Origin: an uncultured Acetatifactor sp.
GTDB lineage: Bacteria > Bacillota > Clostridia > Lachnospirales > Lachnospiraceae
Reading direction: 5' to 3'
DNA length: 44,416 nucleotides
Assembly (NCBI GenBank): GCA_947589075.1
Contig: CANQBS010000013.1
Span: 1 to 44,416 of the forward strand
Below are positions 32,686 through 41,338 of the stretch, piece after piece. Below the pieces are notes generated by a model. That model was not told the origin of the DNA, ran no database searches, and saw nothing but the letters and a program-made list of their open reading frames with translations. Positions within the stretch are counted from its first letter, which is position 1; the number at the start of each line of letters is the position of its first letter. A program made the translations under genes and the position numbers.

Positions 32686-35571
32686 TTAATATTCATTCAC
32701 AGACGCACCCTCATTCGCTTCATTGGCCGTTCCGGTAATGAGCTCTTCTTCTTTGGCAAGGCCGTAATAATATTTTACGATATCTCTGGTAAGCTGGGCT
32801 GCATAGTCCGAAGAATAACCAAAGGGGATCCTGGCGGCGAATGCCAGTTCCGGAGCGTTATAAGGGGCGTATCCCACAAACAGCGCATGGTTGGCACGGG
32901 TTTTGATCTGCTCTGCCGTACCGGTCTTTCCGGCCACCTGTACCGCCAGATCATTAAAATATTTTTTCCCTTCCACCACCCGGCGCATACCGGTATGAAT
33001 GGCATCCCAGTACTGCTGGTCCATTTCTATGGTATTACGGATCTTGGGAGCGAAATCCTCCACCACATTTCCGGAGGAATCCGTTATCTTGTCCAAAAGC
33101 GTCAGATCATAGCAGGTTCCGCTGTTTGCCACGGTGGCCACGTATCTTGCCAGCTGGGACGTGGTATAGCTGTTGGAACCCTGACCGATGGCGGAACGCA
33201 CGGCGTCCCCGTTGGAAATGATGGGGGCATATTCCGAGATCTCCACCCCGGACCGTTCCGACAATCCATAGAGATCCGCATAATAGGCCAGGGCATCCAG
33301 GCCCTCCTGATCGTTATAGGAATCCCCTCTGGTGGAAAGCCGGTATCCTACCTCATAAAAGAAATAGTTGCAGGAATTCTGAATTCCTCCGATCACGTCC
33401 AGGGGACCGTGCCCTCTGGACCAGCAGTTGGGAGACGGAGTAATATTGGTATAAGTCTTTACGCAATTGATCTTATCCCGCAGGGTGATGACCCCTTCGC
33501 ACAGTCCCGCCGTGGCGGAAACCATTTTAAAGGTGGAGCCGGGAGCCGCCTCATACTGGGTGGCATAATTCAACAGCGGACTGGATTTATCCGTGGTAAG
33601 CTTTGCGTAATACTGGGCGTTGACGGAATTGGCCATCATATTGTTGTCATATCCCGGGTAGGAAACCATGGCAAGGACCTGCCCGGAATTCACATCCGTG
33701 ATGACAACGGAACCGTTGCAGGGATCCAGCGCCATCTGCGCAGGCGTGATATCCAGATTTTTAATGCGATTTATCATAAACTGATAGGCGGAAAGCTTCC
33801 CGGAATAAAGAGCCTCCTCATCCTCATCATCTATTTTCACCGCGTTCTGCTCGCATAAGAGCATACAGATATCTTTTCCTGAGATGATGTCACTCAGAAG
33901 CATATATTTGTAAAGCTTCTTCTGAAATTCCAGATTGCCGTCGATCAGGGAAATGATATATTCCACAAGCTGTTCATAGGTCTCTTCGGAGTCCACGTAC
34001 TTCTCTTCGAAGGACAGCTTGTTCACATCGATCCATCTGGAATCAATGCAGAAATTCAGGTATTCGTTCAGGCTGATGATCTCCTTATTCGCCCAGGCAA
34101 TGTAGGTATCGTCATTTCTGTCAAGCATGTCCTGGTCAATCACATCGTTTTTATTTAACAGAGAAACGATATTGCTCTGATAGACCTGGTATTCCTCATT
34201 TAATTTATTGTAGGGCGTTTTCTTCTCGATCAATTCCTCCCTGAGCCGGGTATATACTTTTTCTTTATAATCCAGGTATTTGGAATATACGGCCTTTTCC
34301 GTTTCCCCTGCGTCGGGGGAGGCAAAATGCTCGATATCCAGGATGCTGTTATTGATCATGGAGAAATAAACGTCGTAAATGGGAATCGGAATATCCTTGC
34401 TGCTGCTGGCAGAAGCGTCATATTTCTTGATATTCCGGATCTTATCCAGGAGGATTCCGGCGATATGCTGCTCCAGGATCTCATAAACCGCGATCTGCAG
34501 GTCGGAATCTATGGTCAGATAAATATCCTCTCCTGCAATGGGATCGATATGGTTCCTCACCTCCAGAGTCTTTCCCATGGAGTCAACCACCACGGTCTCA
34601 CTGCCTTTAATGCCCTGCAGGGCGCTTTCCATGCTTTCTTCGATACCGCCCTTCCCCACAACGTCATTGATATTATACCGCTGGGGATCCCCGCCTGCCG
34701 CCGCTTCTGCCGCATTGAGGGATTCCAGGGCCTCTGAGGAGATCTTGCCGGTATAGCCCAGAATATGCGCGAAATACTTGCTGTCCACATATCTTCTGAC
34801 CGTATCCTCCTCAATGGTCACCCCGGTAAGCACATCTGAATTCTCCATAAGCAGGGCAACGGTTTGGGGGCTGATATCCTTCGCCACGGTGATTCCCAGA
34901 TATTTGCGGAATCCTATGAGCTTCAGGGCATAACGGAGGGTGACCATCTGAAGCAGTTCCTCTCTGGTATACCCCTTCCCCACAAGAAAATCGCTTTTGG
35001 TGTCTCCCTCCACTTCATATTCCCCGATCTGGAACTCATTTCCAAGATACTCCACAAGTTCCTGGGCAGTCGTGGTCAGCTGTTGGTCTGACAGATCTTC
35101 GATATATCTTTCACCGTACACATCCGCCAGAAACCGCTGCAGGGACCGTCCCGATACGGAATACTCGAAATCCCCGTCCTCATCAAGGACAATATTAAAA
35201 TCTGAAATGATACTGTCCCCGTTTTTTCCGATCATTTTAATCAGCTTATAAATATTGCTGTTCATCTGACGGTTTTTTGCGGAACTGCTCATTCCAGAGT
35301 CGTAAACATCCTCCAGCCTGACAGAGTAAGCCAGTTCGTTATAGGCCAGCACCTTGCCGTTGCGGTCAAAGATACGCCCCCTGGTGCTGGCGATCTCCCT
35401 GGTTTTCTCCGTCATCAGGACAAAGTTGTCCAGGTACTCCTGTCCCTGCACGATCTGCAGGTCAAAACACCGATAGATCAGGATCCCCCCCAGGATAAAA
35501 AACAGGATCGCCAATATCGTTGCCCGGCTTTTTATGATACTTTTCAGCTGCTCTATCCATTCATCAAACAA
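32686..35571 (-). CDS. mrdA: Penicillin-binding protein 2 with large insertion
   Basis: This 961-residue class B PBP has a single N-terminal membrane helix (about 18-35), a PBP dimerisation domain (TRGRIFDRNGKVLAYN near 63-78) and a transpeptidase domain. The active-site motifs are Ser679-TF-Lys682, Ser733-C-Asn735 and Lys882-TG. PBP2 is normally 600-700 residues; here about 240 mainly helical, charged residues (about 372-612) are inserted between the LTIDSDLQ strand and the DPCNGSVVITDVNSGQVLAM strand. It cross-links peptidoglycan with RodA during elongation. The start overlaps mreD by 8 bases. Confidence 0.93.
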   Translation of the reverse strand: MFDEWIEQLKSIIKSRATILAILFFILGGILIYRCFDLQIVQGQEYLDNFVLMTEKTREIASTRGRIFDRNGKVLAYNELAYSVRLEDVYDSGMSSSAKNRQMNSNIYKLIKMIGKNGDSIISDFNIVLDEDGDFEYSVSGRSLQRFLADVYGERYIEDLSDQQLTTTAQELVEYLGNEFQIGEYEVEGDTKSDFLVGKGYTREELLQMVTLRYALKLIGFRKYLGITVAKDISPQTVALLMENSDVLTGVTIEEDTVRRYVDSKYFAHILGYTGKISSEALESLNAAEAAAGGDPQRYNINDVVGKGGIEESMESALQGIKGSETVVVDSMGKTLEVRNHIDPIAGEDIYLTIDSDLQIAVYEILEQHIAGILLDKIRNIKKYDASASSSKDIPIPIYDVYFSMINNSILDIEHFASPDAGETEKAVYSKYLDYKEKVYTRLREELIEKKTPYNKLNEEYQVYQSNIVSLLNKNDVIDQDMLDRNDDTYIAWANKEIISLNEYLNFCIDSRWIDVNKLSFEEKYVDSEETYEQLVEYIISLIDGNLEFQKKLYKYMLLSDIISGKDICMLLCEQNAVKIDDEDEEALYSGKLSAYQFMINRIKNLDITPAQMALDPCNGSVVITDVNSGQVLAMVSYPGYDNNMMANSVNAQYYAKLTTDKSSPLLNYATQYEAAPGSTFKMVSATAGLCEGVITLRDKINCVKTYTNITPSPNCWSRGHGPLDVIGGIQNSCNYFFYEVGYRLSTRGDSYNDQEGLDALAYYADLYGLSERSGVEISEYAPIISNGDAVRSAIGQGSNSYTTSQLARYVATVANSGTCYDLTLLDKITDSSGNVVEDFAPKIRNTIEMDQQYWDAIHTGMRRVVEGKKYFNDLAVQVAGKTGTAEQIKTRANHALFVGYAPYNAPELAFAARIPFGYSSDYAAQLTRDIVKYYYGLAKEEELITGTANEANEGASVNEY

Positions 35572-36082
35572 AAATCTGCGCGCTCCTTTTTTCTCTGGCT
35601 TCCAGACCGGAATTGATCTTCAGGATCACCGGATATAACAACAGGGTGACGACGATGGTATAAATTGCTTCCGGAAGCATAACATCCGTAAGATAGGAAA
35701 TAAATTCAAATTTTCCCTGCAGGAGAAACAGCAGGATATAACAGGTAAGGCCATAGGTCAGGTCACTGGAAACGATCAGGGCCAGGGGAAGCTTAATATC
35801 CTCCGGATAAAAGATCCTGCAGAACTTGCCGTTCAGGAATCCGATATACATAAATATCATGGCGTAAAATCCCAGGATATCCCCATAAAAGATATCACAC
35901 AAAAGCCCGCAGAAAAATCCGATGACCAAACCCTCCCGGTCTCCCCGCATAAAGCCGAAGGATGCGGTCAGGATGATCATCAGGTTCGGTATGATGCCGC
36001 CAAAGTCCAGCCACCCGAAAACCGTGGTCTGCAGCAGGAAACATATCAAAATCATCAGCGCTACAACCATTTTCCTCAGCAT
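35564..36082 (-). CDS. mreD: Rod shape-determining protein MreD
   Basis: The 172-residue protein is almost all membrane helices (five predicted), with the weakly conserved MreD motif RGDREGLVIGFFCGLLCDIF near 47-66. It links the Mre scaffold to the membrane elongation enzymes. It sits between mreC and PBP2 in the standard order and overlaps PBP2 by 8 bases. Confidence 0.9.
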   Translation of the reverse strand: MLRKMVVALMILICFLLQTTVFGWLDFGGIIPNLMIILTASFGFMRGDREGLVIGFFCGLLCDIFYGDILGFYAMIFMYIGFLNGKFCRIFYPEDIKLPLALIVSSDLTYGLTCYILLFLLQGKFEFISYLTDVMLPEAIYTIVVTLLLYPVILKINSGLEAREKRSAQIFV

Positions 36083-36098
36083 TTTTAACTCCCTGCTT

Positions 36099-36983
36099 CT
36101 ATTCTATGGCATCCTTCTCATCCACCTGCTGTTTCAGCTGTGTTATGATAAGGACCTCCTCCAGATGCTCAAAATCCACCACCGGCGTTATGCGGCCGGA
36201 TTTGGTAAGATTGTTGGCGTCGAGGGAAATCGTATCAATATAACCGATGAGAATATCTGCCAGATATTTATCGCTGATGCTGGAGGTCACCACCTTGCAG
36301 CCGGCTTCTACCTGGTCGTCGCCGTCTAAAAGCTGGCTGAAGCGGATCACTCCATCCTTCATCAGCTGAAGATCTCCCGATACGATCAGATTTACGCCGG
36401 ACGGCATGACGGAGCCGCTCACATTGGAATTGTCCGAAATGATGGAAGTCACCTTCGCCCAGTTAGGACCCACAGAGGTAACGCGTCCTACCAGTCCGCC
36501 GCCTGCCATCACATTCATATCCAGGGCGATCCCGTCCTCCTGCCCTTTGTCCACAGTGAAATTAGAATACCAGTTGCTGGAATCCCTGCTGATGATCCTG
36601 GCTCCCACCGTTTCAAACTGGCTGTATTTATCCTTCATTTCCATAAGCTCACGCAGCCGGATCAGCTCGTAACGCTCCTGCTGAAGCACAGTGTTTTCAC
36701 TGGTAAGGGCGTCTACCTGTTCCTTCAGCCTGGCGTTTTCATCCAGAAGCTGTCTGATCTGGGACAGTTCGTCCGAACGGTTGGATAACCACTCCCCTGC
36801 GCTGCTGATTCCCTGCTGAAACGGAACGATGATATATCCTGCCGCGGTGTTTAAGGGGATATTAAAAAAATCCGTGCCGAAGGTCAGAAGCATTGCCACA
36901 CAGCAGATCACTGTTAAAATAAAAAGGAGATACTTACTCGGTAAAGTAAAGCTCTCCCCTTTTTTTCTGATAACTGGGCTCAT
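36099..36983 (-). CDS. mreC: Rod shape-determining protein MreC
   Basis: The 294-residue protein has an N-terminal membrane helix (about 17-35), a coiled coil (about 67-112, QIRQLLDENARLKEQVDALT) and two beta domains including IISRDSSNWYSNFTVDKGQ and GGGLVGRVTSVGPNWAKVTS, the MreC signatures. It bridges MreB and PBP2 outside the membrane. Its start overlaps the mreB stop by 4 bases (ATGA). Confidence 0.95.
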   Translation of the reverse strand: MSPVIRKKGESFTLPSKYLLFILTVICCVAMLLTFGTDFFNIPLNTAAGYIIVPFQQGISSAGEWLSNRSDELSQIRQLLDENARLKEQVDALTSENTVLQQERYELIRLRELMEMKDKYSQFETVGARIISRDSSNWYSNFTVDKGQEDGIALDMNVMAGGGLVGRVTSVGPNWAKVTSIISDNSNVSGSVMPSGVNLIVSGDLQLMKDGVIRFSQLLDGDDQVEAGCKVVTSSISDKYLADILIGYIDTISLDANNLTKSGRITPVVDFEHLEEVLIITQLKQQVDEKDAIE

Positions 36984-37990
36984 TTACTCATCCCTTCAAT
37001 CGCATAAGCTACCGATTTATAGTTATCCTCTCTGATGATCTTGGAAAGTCCCACTGCCACGCTGGTAACAGGATTTTCCGAAAGATTCACCCTAAGCTTT
37101 GTCCCCTGTGCAATACATTCAGCCAGATGGGCTGTCTGAGATGCGCCGCCGCTTAAATAAACGCCGTGGCGGTAGATATCCGCCGCAAGTTCAGGCGGGG
37201 TGCGCTCCAGGATCACCTTTACATTATCCACGATGGTGTTAAAGTGTTCCTGCAGGGAATCCACCACAAGCTTGGTGGGAATCTCCCGCTCCACAGGAAG
37301 TCCCGTCACGATATCCCGGCCATAAACAATAGCGCCGCTGTTTTCCGCTTCCAGCTCATTTATGGCGATCTTAACCGCTTCTGCCGTTTTGCCGCCGATG
37401 ATCAGGCTGAATTCCTTCCGGACAGCATTTTTAATTGCTTCGTCGAATTTGGCTCCGCCCACTTTGATCAGACGGCTTAAAACGATACCTCCAAGAGAAA
37501 GAATGGATATCTCTGTGGTTTCATACCCCACATTCACCATCAGGACACCCTGGGAATTTTTCACATCAATGTCCATGCCAAGACCGTCAGCCACAGCCAT
37601 TTCTACCACCATGATCTTCTTTGCCTTTACATTGGCATCCCTGATCAGATCATAAAAAGCCCGTTTCTCCACTTCCGTTACATCCGTGGGAACTGCGATC
37701 AGAAAATCCGCCGGCTTTGTATTCCCTTTCTGGAGATCGGCGATAAAATATTTTATCAGGGTCTCCATGTTTTTGATATCAGCAATGACGCCGTTGGAAA
37801 GAGGATAAGAAATCTGAATATTGCTGGGCGCCTTCTCATACATTTCAAAGGCGGAGTCACCATAGGCGAACAGGATATTCTTGTTCTCAATGGCGATCAT
37901 ATTTTTTTGAACCATGATACTGTCGTCATTTTTGCTGTAAATTTTAATGTTGTTTGTACCGAGATCGATACCGAATGCGTTGATTGCCAA
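36980..37990 (-). CDS. mreB: Rod shape-determining actin homologue MreB
   Basis: The 336-residue protein has the actin-fold phosphate 1 motif FGIDLGTNNIKIY, phosphate 2 VNVGYETTEISIL and adenosine motif YLSGGASQTAHL. It forms short membrane filaments that steer wall synthesis. It opens the mre-PBP2-min-rod block, only 16 bases after radC. FGIDLGTNN differs from the more usual DLGTAN, and identity to classic MreB may be low, so an MreB paralogue is possible. Confidence 0.88.
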   Translation of the reverse strand: MAINAFGIDLGTNNIKIYSKNDDSIMVQKNMIAIENKNILFAYGDSAFEMYEKAPSNIQISYPLSNGVIADIKNMETLIKYFIADLQKGNTKPADFLIAVPTDVTEVEKRAFYDLIRDANVKAKKIMVVEMAVADGLGMDIDVKNSQGVLMVNVGYETTEISILSLGGIVLSRLIKVGGAKFDEAIKNAVRKEFSLIIGGKTAEAVKIAINELEAENSGAIVYGRDIVTGLPVEREIPTKLVVDSLQEHFNTIVDNVKVILERTPPELAADIYRHGVYLSGGASQTAHLAECIAQGTKLRVNLSENPVTSVAVGLSKIIREDNYKSVAYAIEGMSK

Positions 37991-38006
37991 AATTGACAGC
38001 TCCTTT

Positions 38007-38693
38007 CTATAGTAAATCTAATTCTTTAAAGCTGGTATATCTGTTATCCCCGATGATAATGTGGTCCAAAAGGGGAATCCCCAGCAGATCTCCTGCCTGG
38101 GCCACCTGTCTGGTCAGGTCTTTATCGCATTCGCTGGGCGCGGGATCTCCGCTGGGATGGTTATGCACCAGCAGGATATTCACCGCCCTTTGTCTTAATG
38201 CCTCCAGAAAAATCTCCCGGGAGGAGATCAGAGACATCCGCACGCTTCCATTGGACAGCTCGGATTCCTTCAGGACCTGTCCCTTTGCATCCAGGGACAC
38301 CAGGATCACACATTCCGTGCTTCTGTGCCTGAGCTGTTCCATAAAATATTCCGCGACCTTATCGGATTCCGTAAATGTCAGGCCCTGCTTCGCGGTAGCT
38401 TTGCTGATCCTCGCTGAAAGCTCCGTGATGCATTTCAGCTTTACCGCCTTTACTTCGCCGATGCCCTTTACTTTTTTTAAATCCTCTACGGACAGATCGT
38501 AAAGCCCCAAAAGTCCTTCCCGGGGGTATTTTGCAAGCTTCATGACCTCATCCGCCACGGCCATGGCATCCATGTCCTGGGTGCCTGTCCGCAAAATAAC
38601 GGCAAGGAGTTCGCTTTCTGTCAGGGCATCAGGACCGTTGGAAAGAAATCTTTCGTAGGGTTTGGAGGGTATCTCCGTTCTTTTTTTTTTCAT
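38007..38693 (-). CDS. radC: RadC/YsxA-type JAMM protein
   Basis: The 228-residue protein from ATG 38693 has GGGAG 5-6 bases ahead; a longer reading to 38750 is unlikely. It has a helix-hairpin-helix region (KKVKGIGEVKAVKL, about 73-86) and a JAMM metal site, LLVHNHPSGDPAPSECD, with His177, His179 and Asp190. Despite the name, a role in repair is not proven for the family. Codons 2-5 contain a run of ten A. The gene is followed by mreB, a Firmicutes-wide pairing. Confidence 0.9.
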   Translation of the reverse strand: MKKKRTEIPSKPYERFLSNGPDALTESELLAVILRTGTQDMDAMAVADEVMKLAKYPREGLLGLYDLSVEDLKKVKGIGEVKAVKLKCITELSARISKATAKQGLTFTESDKVAEYFMEQLRHRSTECVILVSLDAKGQVLKESELSNGSVRMSLISSREIFLEALRQRAVNILLVHNHPSGDPAPSECDKDLTRQVAQAGDLLGIPLLDHIIIGDNRYTSFKELDLL

Positions 38694-38811
38694 ACGTCTC
38701 CCTTCCGACCTTCTCCGACGTATGACCTTTACAAAACAAGGGTTTATCAATCATAACCCTATGGAATAAAACCCTGTGGGACCAATCATTACAGAGGTCC
38801 TCACTGTCGAC

Positions 38812-38840
38812 ATTGTAACATATTTTCCAGATTCTGTATA
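38812..38840 (-). promoter_or_regulatory. Possible promoter of radC and the mre block
   Basis: On the minus strand TATACA (38840-38835) and TACAAT (38817-38812) are 17 bases apart, in the 162-base gap before radC. The start would be near 38805, with a leader of about 110 bases. Confidence 0.5.
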
Positions 38841-38855
38841 TAAAATTCGCCAATT

Positions 38856-40241
38856 TTATTTCGAGGTTTTTCTTAATTTTTCTTTCGCTTTTTCAAGATC
38901 CTGCCCGGATATGACACCCTGATCCAGCAAAGATTGTAAAGATTTCAGGATACCGAACCTGGCGTGCTGCCAGGTCAGACCTCCCTGGAAATAAACTGCG
39001 TAGGGGGGCTTAATGGGACCGTCCGCCGAAAGCTCGATGGAAGAGCCGGATACAAAGGCGCCTGCCGCCATGATCACCTGGGCGTCGTAGCCCGGCATGT
39101 CCCAGGGCTGGGGCGTCACATGACTGTCCACAGGGGCTGCGGCCTGAATCCCTTCGCAAAAGGCGATCACGCCCTCCGGAGTGCCGAAGGTCACCGCCTG
39201 GATGATATCATGGCGGTCCTCCTTCCCGTCAGGGATCACGGGAAAGCCCAGATTTTCATAAACATTGGCGGCAAAGACCGCACCCTTTAAGGCGCCTGCA
39301 GTCACCGTGGGCGCAAGGAACAGCCCCTGATAAAACTGGCTCAGCACACCCAGGGAGGCTCCCACCTCCTTGCCCAGCCCAGGGGAGGTCAGGCGGTACG
39401 CCGCGTTTTCCACACATTCCTTTTTCCCCGCAATATAACCGCCGATGGGTGCAAGGCCGCCTCCGGGATTCTTGATCAGGGAGCCAACCACCATATCGGC
39501 GCCCACATCGGAGGGCTCAATGATCTCCACGAATTCGCCGTAGCAGTTATCCACCATGCAGATCACGTCCGGCCTGCGGGCTTTGATAAAGGAGATCAAT
39601 TCCCCGATCTGCGCCACGGAAAAGGTGGGTCTGGTCTGATATCCCTTGGAACGCTGGATCGTAACCAGCCTGGTCCTCTCCCCCAGGGCTTTTTCAATTT
39701 CCTCATAATCGAAGCTTCCGTCCTCTTTCAGTTCCACCTGTCTGTAGGTGATCCCGTATTCCGCCAGAGAGCCTCTGGAGGGCCGGATGCCTATGACCTC
39801 CTCTAAAGTATCATAGGGCTTTCCCGCAGGGGACAACAGCTCATCCCCCGGGCGGAGATTGCTCATCAGGGCAAGGGCAAGAGCGTGGGTGCCGCAGGTG
39901 ATCTGGGGTCTGACCAGACAATCCTCCGTATGAAAGATATCCGCATAAACCCTTTCCAGGGTATCTCTGCCCAGGTCGTTATATCCGTAGCCCGTCGTCC
40001 CCGTAAGGCAGGCTTCGCTGACCCGGTTGTTCTGCATGGCGGCCAGGACTTTCAGCTGGTTATATTCTGCTACGGAATCTATTGCTGTAAAGCGCCCGGC
40101 AAGGAGCTTTACGATCTCTTCCCCATAGCTGAAAACTTCTTTTCCGATGCCCATTTTCCTGTATTGCTCCTGTATCAGATCGTCCATTGCTTTTGTTTCA
40201 TTCATTTCTATCGTTTCACCCGCTGCCGCTGTTTCACCCAT
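38856..40241 (-). CDS. PLP-dependent enzyme of the aluminium-resistance family (YnbB-like)
   Basis: The 461-residue fold-type I PLP enzyme resembles cystathionine gamma-lyase/methionine gamma-lyase relatives. The PLP lysine is Lys257 in GSLIKNPGGG and the aspartate is in MVDNCYGEF. CGTHALALAL near 116 is the phosphate-binding region. Its position after miaA and mutL matches ynbB in Bacillus. The catalytic reaction is uncertain; members are annotated as aluminium resistance or C-S lyases. The start is unclear: ATG 40241 follows GGAAA, but ATG 40205 or 40184 are also possible. A 22-base tandem repeat lies in the leader. Confidence 0.88.
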   Translation of the reverse strand: MGETAAAGETIEMNETKAMDDLIQEQYRKMGIGKEVFSYGEEIVKLLAGRFTAIDSVAEYNQLKVLAAMQNNRVSEACLTGTTGYGYNDLGRDTLERVYADIFHTEDCLVRPQITCGTHALALALMSNLRPGDELLSPAGKPYDTLEEVIGIRPSRGSLAEYGITYRQVELKEDGSFDYEEIEKALGERTRLVTIQRSKGYQTRPTFSVAQIGELISFIKARRPDVICMVDNCYGEFVEIIEPSDVGADMVVGSLIKNPGGGLAPIGGYIAGKKECVENAAYRLTSPGLGKEVGASLGVLSQFYQGLFLAPTVTAGALKGAVFAANVYENLGFPVIPDGKEDRHDIIQAVTFGTPEGVIAFCEGIQAAAPVDSHVTPQPWDMPGYDAQVIMAAGAFVSGSSIELSADGPIKPPYAVYFQGGLTWQHARFGILKSLQSLLDQGVISGQDLEKAKEKLRKTSK

Positions 40242-40252
40242 TGCTTTTGTGA

Positions 40253-40296
40253 TTTCCTTTCGGTAAAAAATAAATTTCCTTTCGATATAAAATAAA
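40253..40296 (-). repeat. Tandem 22-base repeat in the leader of the PLP gene
   Basis: Two head-to-tail copies (40253-40274 and 40275-40296 on plus) each contain TTTCCTTTCG, which on the minus strand is CGAAAGGAAA, a Shine-Dalgarno-like core. They differ at three positions. The copy nearer the gene lies 11-20 bases before ATG 40241. Confidence 0.7.
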
Positions 40297-40335
40297 TTCC
40301 AGGCGTTGCCCAGTTACCAATAAATTTACGGGATC

Positions 40336-41316
40336 TCATTCACACTGCCGATCCAGCAGTATGCCCGCATCCCTCAGGCATTCCAGCATATAGGACAGGA
40401 TCTTTCCCTCGTCGTATCCGAAATCTTCCTTCTGGATCCAAAGGACTGACCTTTCCCGGCGAAACCAGGTAAGCTGTCTCTTGGCAAAATGCCTGGTATC
40501 ACGTTTGATCAGCTCTGTCGCTTCCTCCAGGGTACATTTTCCGTCCAGATGATCCAGAATTTCCTTATAGCCCAGTCCCTGCATGGAGACCATCCCCCGA
40601 TGGCAGCCCATTTCCTTAAGCTTCATGACTTCCTCCAGAAGTCCTGCCTGCAGCATCCCGTCCACCCGTCTGTCGATCCGTTCGTAAAGCCGTTCCCTGT
40701 CCTCATTCAGGACAAAATAACAGGAACGGTATGCTCTTTCTTTTCTGCGTTCCTGTTCATTATGTTCCGAAATCCTTTTTCCTGTCAAATGAAAAAATTC
40801 TAAAGCCCGTATGGTGCGCTTTACGTTATTGGCATGGATGGCATCCGCGGACGCGGCGTCCACCTGTTTTAACATTTCATGCAGGACCTCCGGTCCCTTG
40901 TCCCCTGCCAGCTGCTCCAGCATCCTCCGGTAGGAGGGATCCTCTTCATTTTCGGTAAAATCAATATCGTACAGAACAGCCTGAATATAAAAACCGGTTC
41001 CTCCTACAAGAATAGGGATATGCCCTCTTCCGTAAATTCCCTTTATACACTCCCTGCATTTTTGCTGGAAAAAAACGACGTTGAATTCCTCCCAGGGCTC
41101 CAGCACATCGATGAGGTGATGGGGAACCCCCTGCATTTCTTCAGGAGTGATCTTGGCGGAGCCGATGTCCATATGTCGGTATACCTGCATGGAATCCGCG
41201 GAGATGATTTCTCCCCCCACCGCCTTTGCAAGGGCAATGGACAGCTTTGTTTTGCCTGCGGCGGTGGGACCTGTCAAAATGATCAATGGTTTTTCCGCAA
41301 TGTTTGCCTGTGCCAT
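40336..41316 (-). CDS. miaA: tRNA dimethylallyltransferase
   Basis: The 326-residue enzyme adds dimethylallyl to A37 of tRNAs that read U-starting codons. The P-loop is GPTAAGKT (16-23), followed by DSMQVYRHMDIGSAK with the catalytic Asp, and GGTGFYIQAVLYD. GGGAG lies 8 bases before ATG. It follows mutL by 22 bases, the usual mutS-mutL-miaA order. Confidence 0.97.
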   Translation of the reverse strand: MAQANIAEKPLIILTGPTAAGKTKLSIALAKAVGGEIISADSMQVYRHMDIGSAKITPEEMQGVPHHLIDVLEPWEEFNVVFFQQKCRECIKGIYGRGHIPILVGGTGFYIQAVLYDIDFTENEEDPSYRRMLEQLAGDKGPEVLHEMLKQVDAASADAIHANNVKRTIRALEFFHLTGKRISEHNEQERRKERAYRSCYFVLNEDRERLYERIDRRVDGMLQAGLLEEVMKLKEMGCHRGMVSMQGLGYKEILDHLDGKCTLEEATELIKRDTRHFAKRQLTWFRRERSVLWIQKEDFGYDEGKILSYMLECLRDAGILLDRQCE

Positions 41317-41338
41317 TTTCTTTACTCCCTGTTTATGC

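Noticed and set aside
32887-33858. A 323-codon plus-strand frame inside PBP2
   Set aside because: It is antisense to the transpeptidase domain with its SxxK, SxN and KTG motifs, and is rich in Gly/His/Ile as expected of a shadow.
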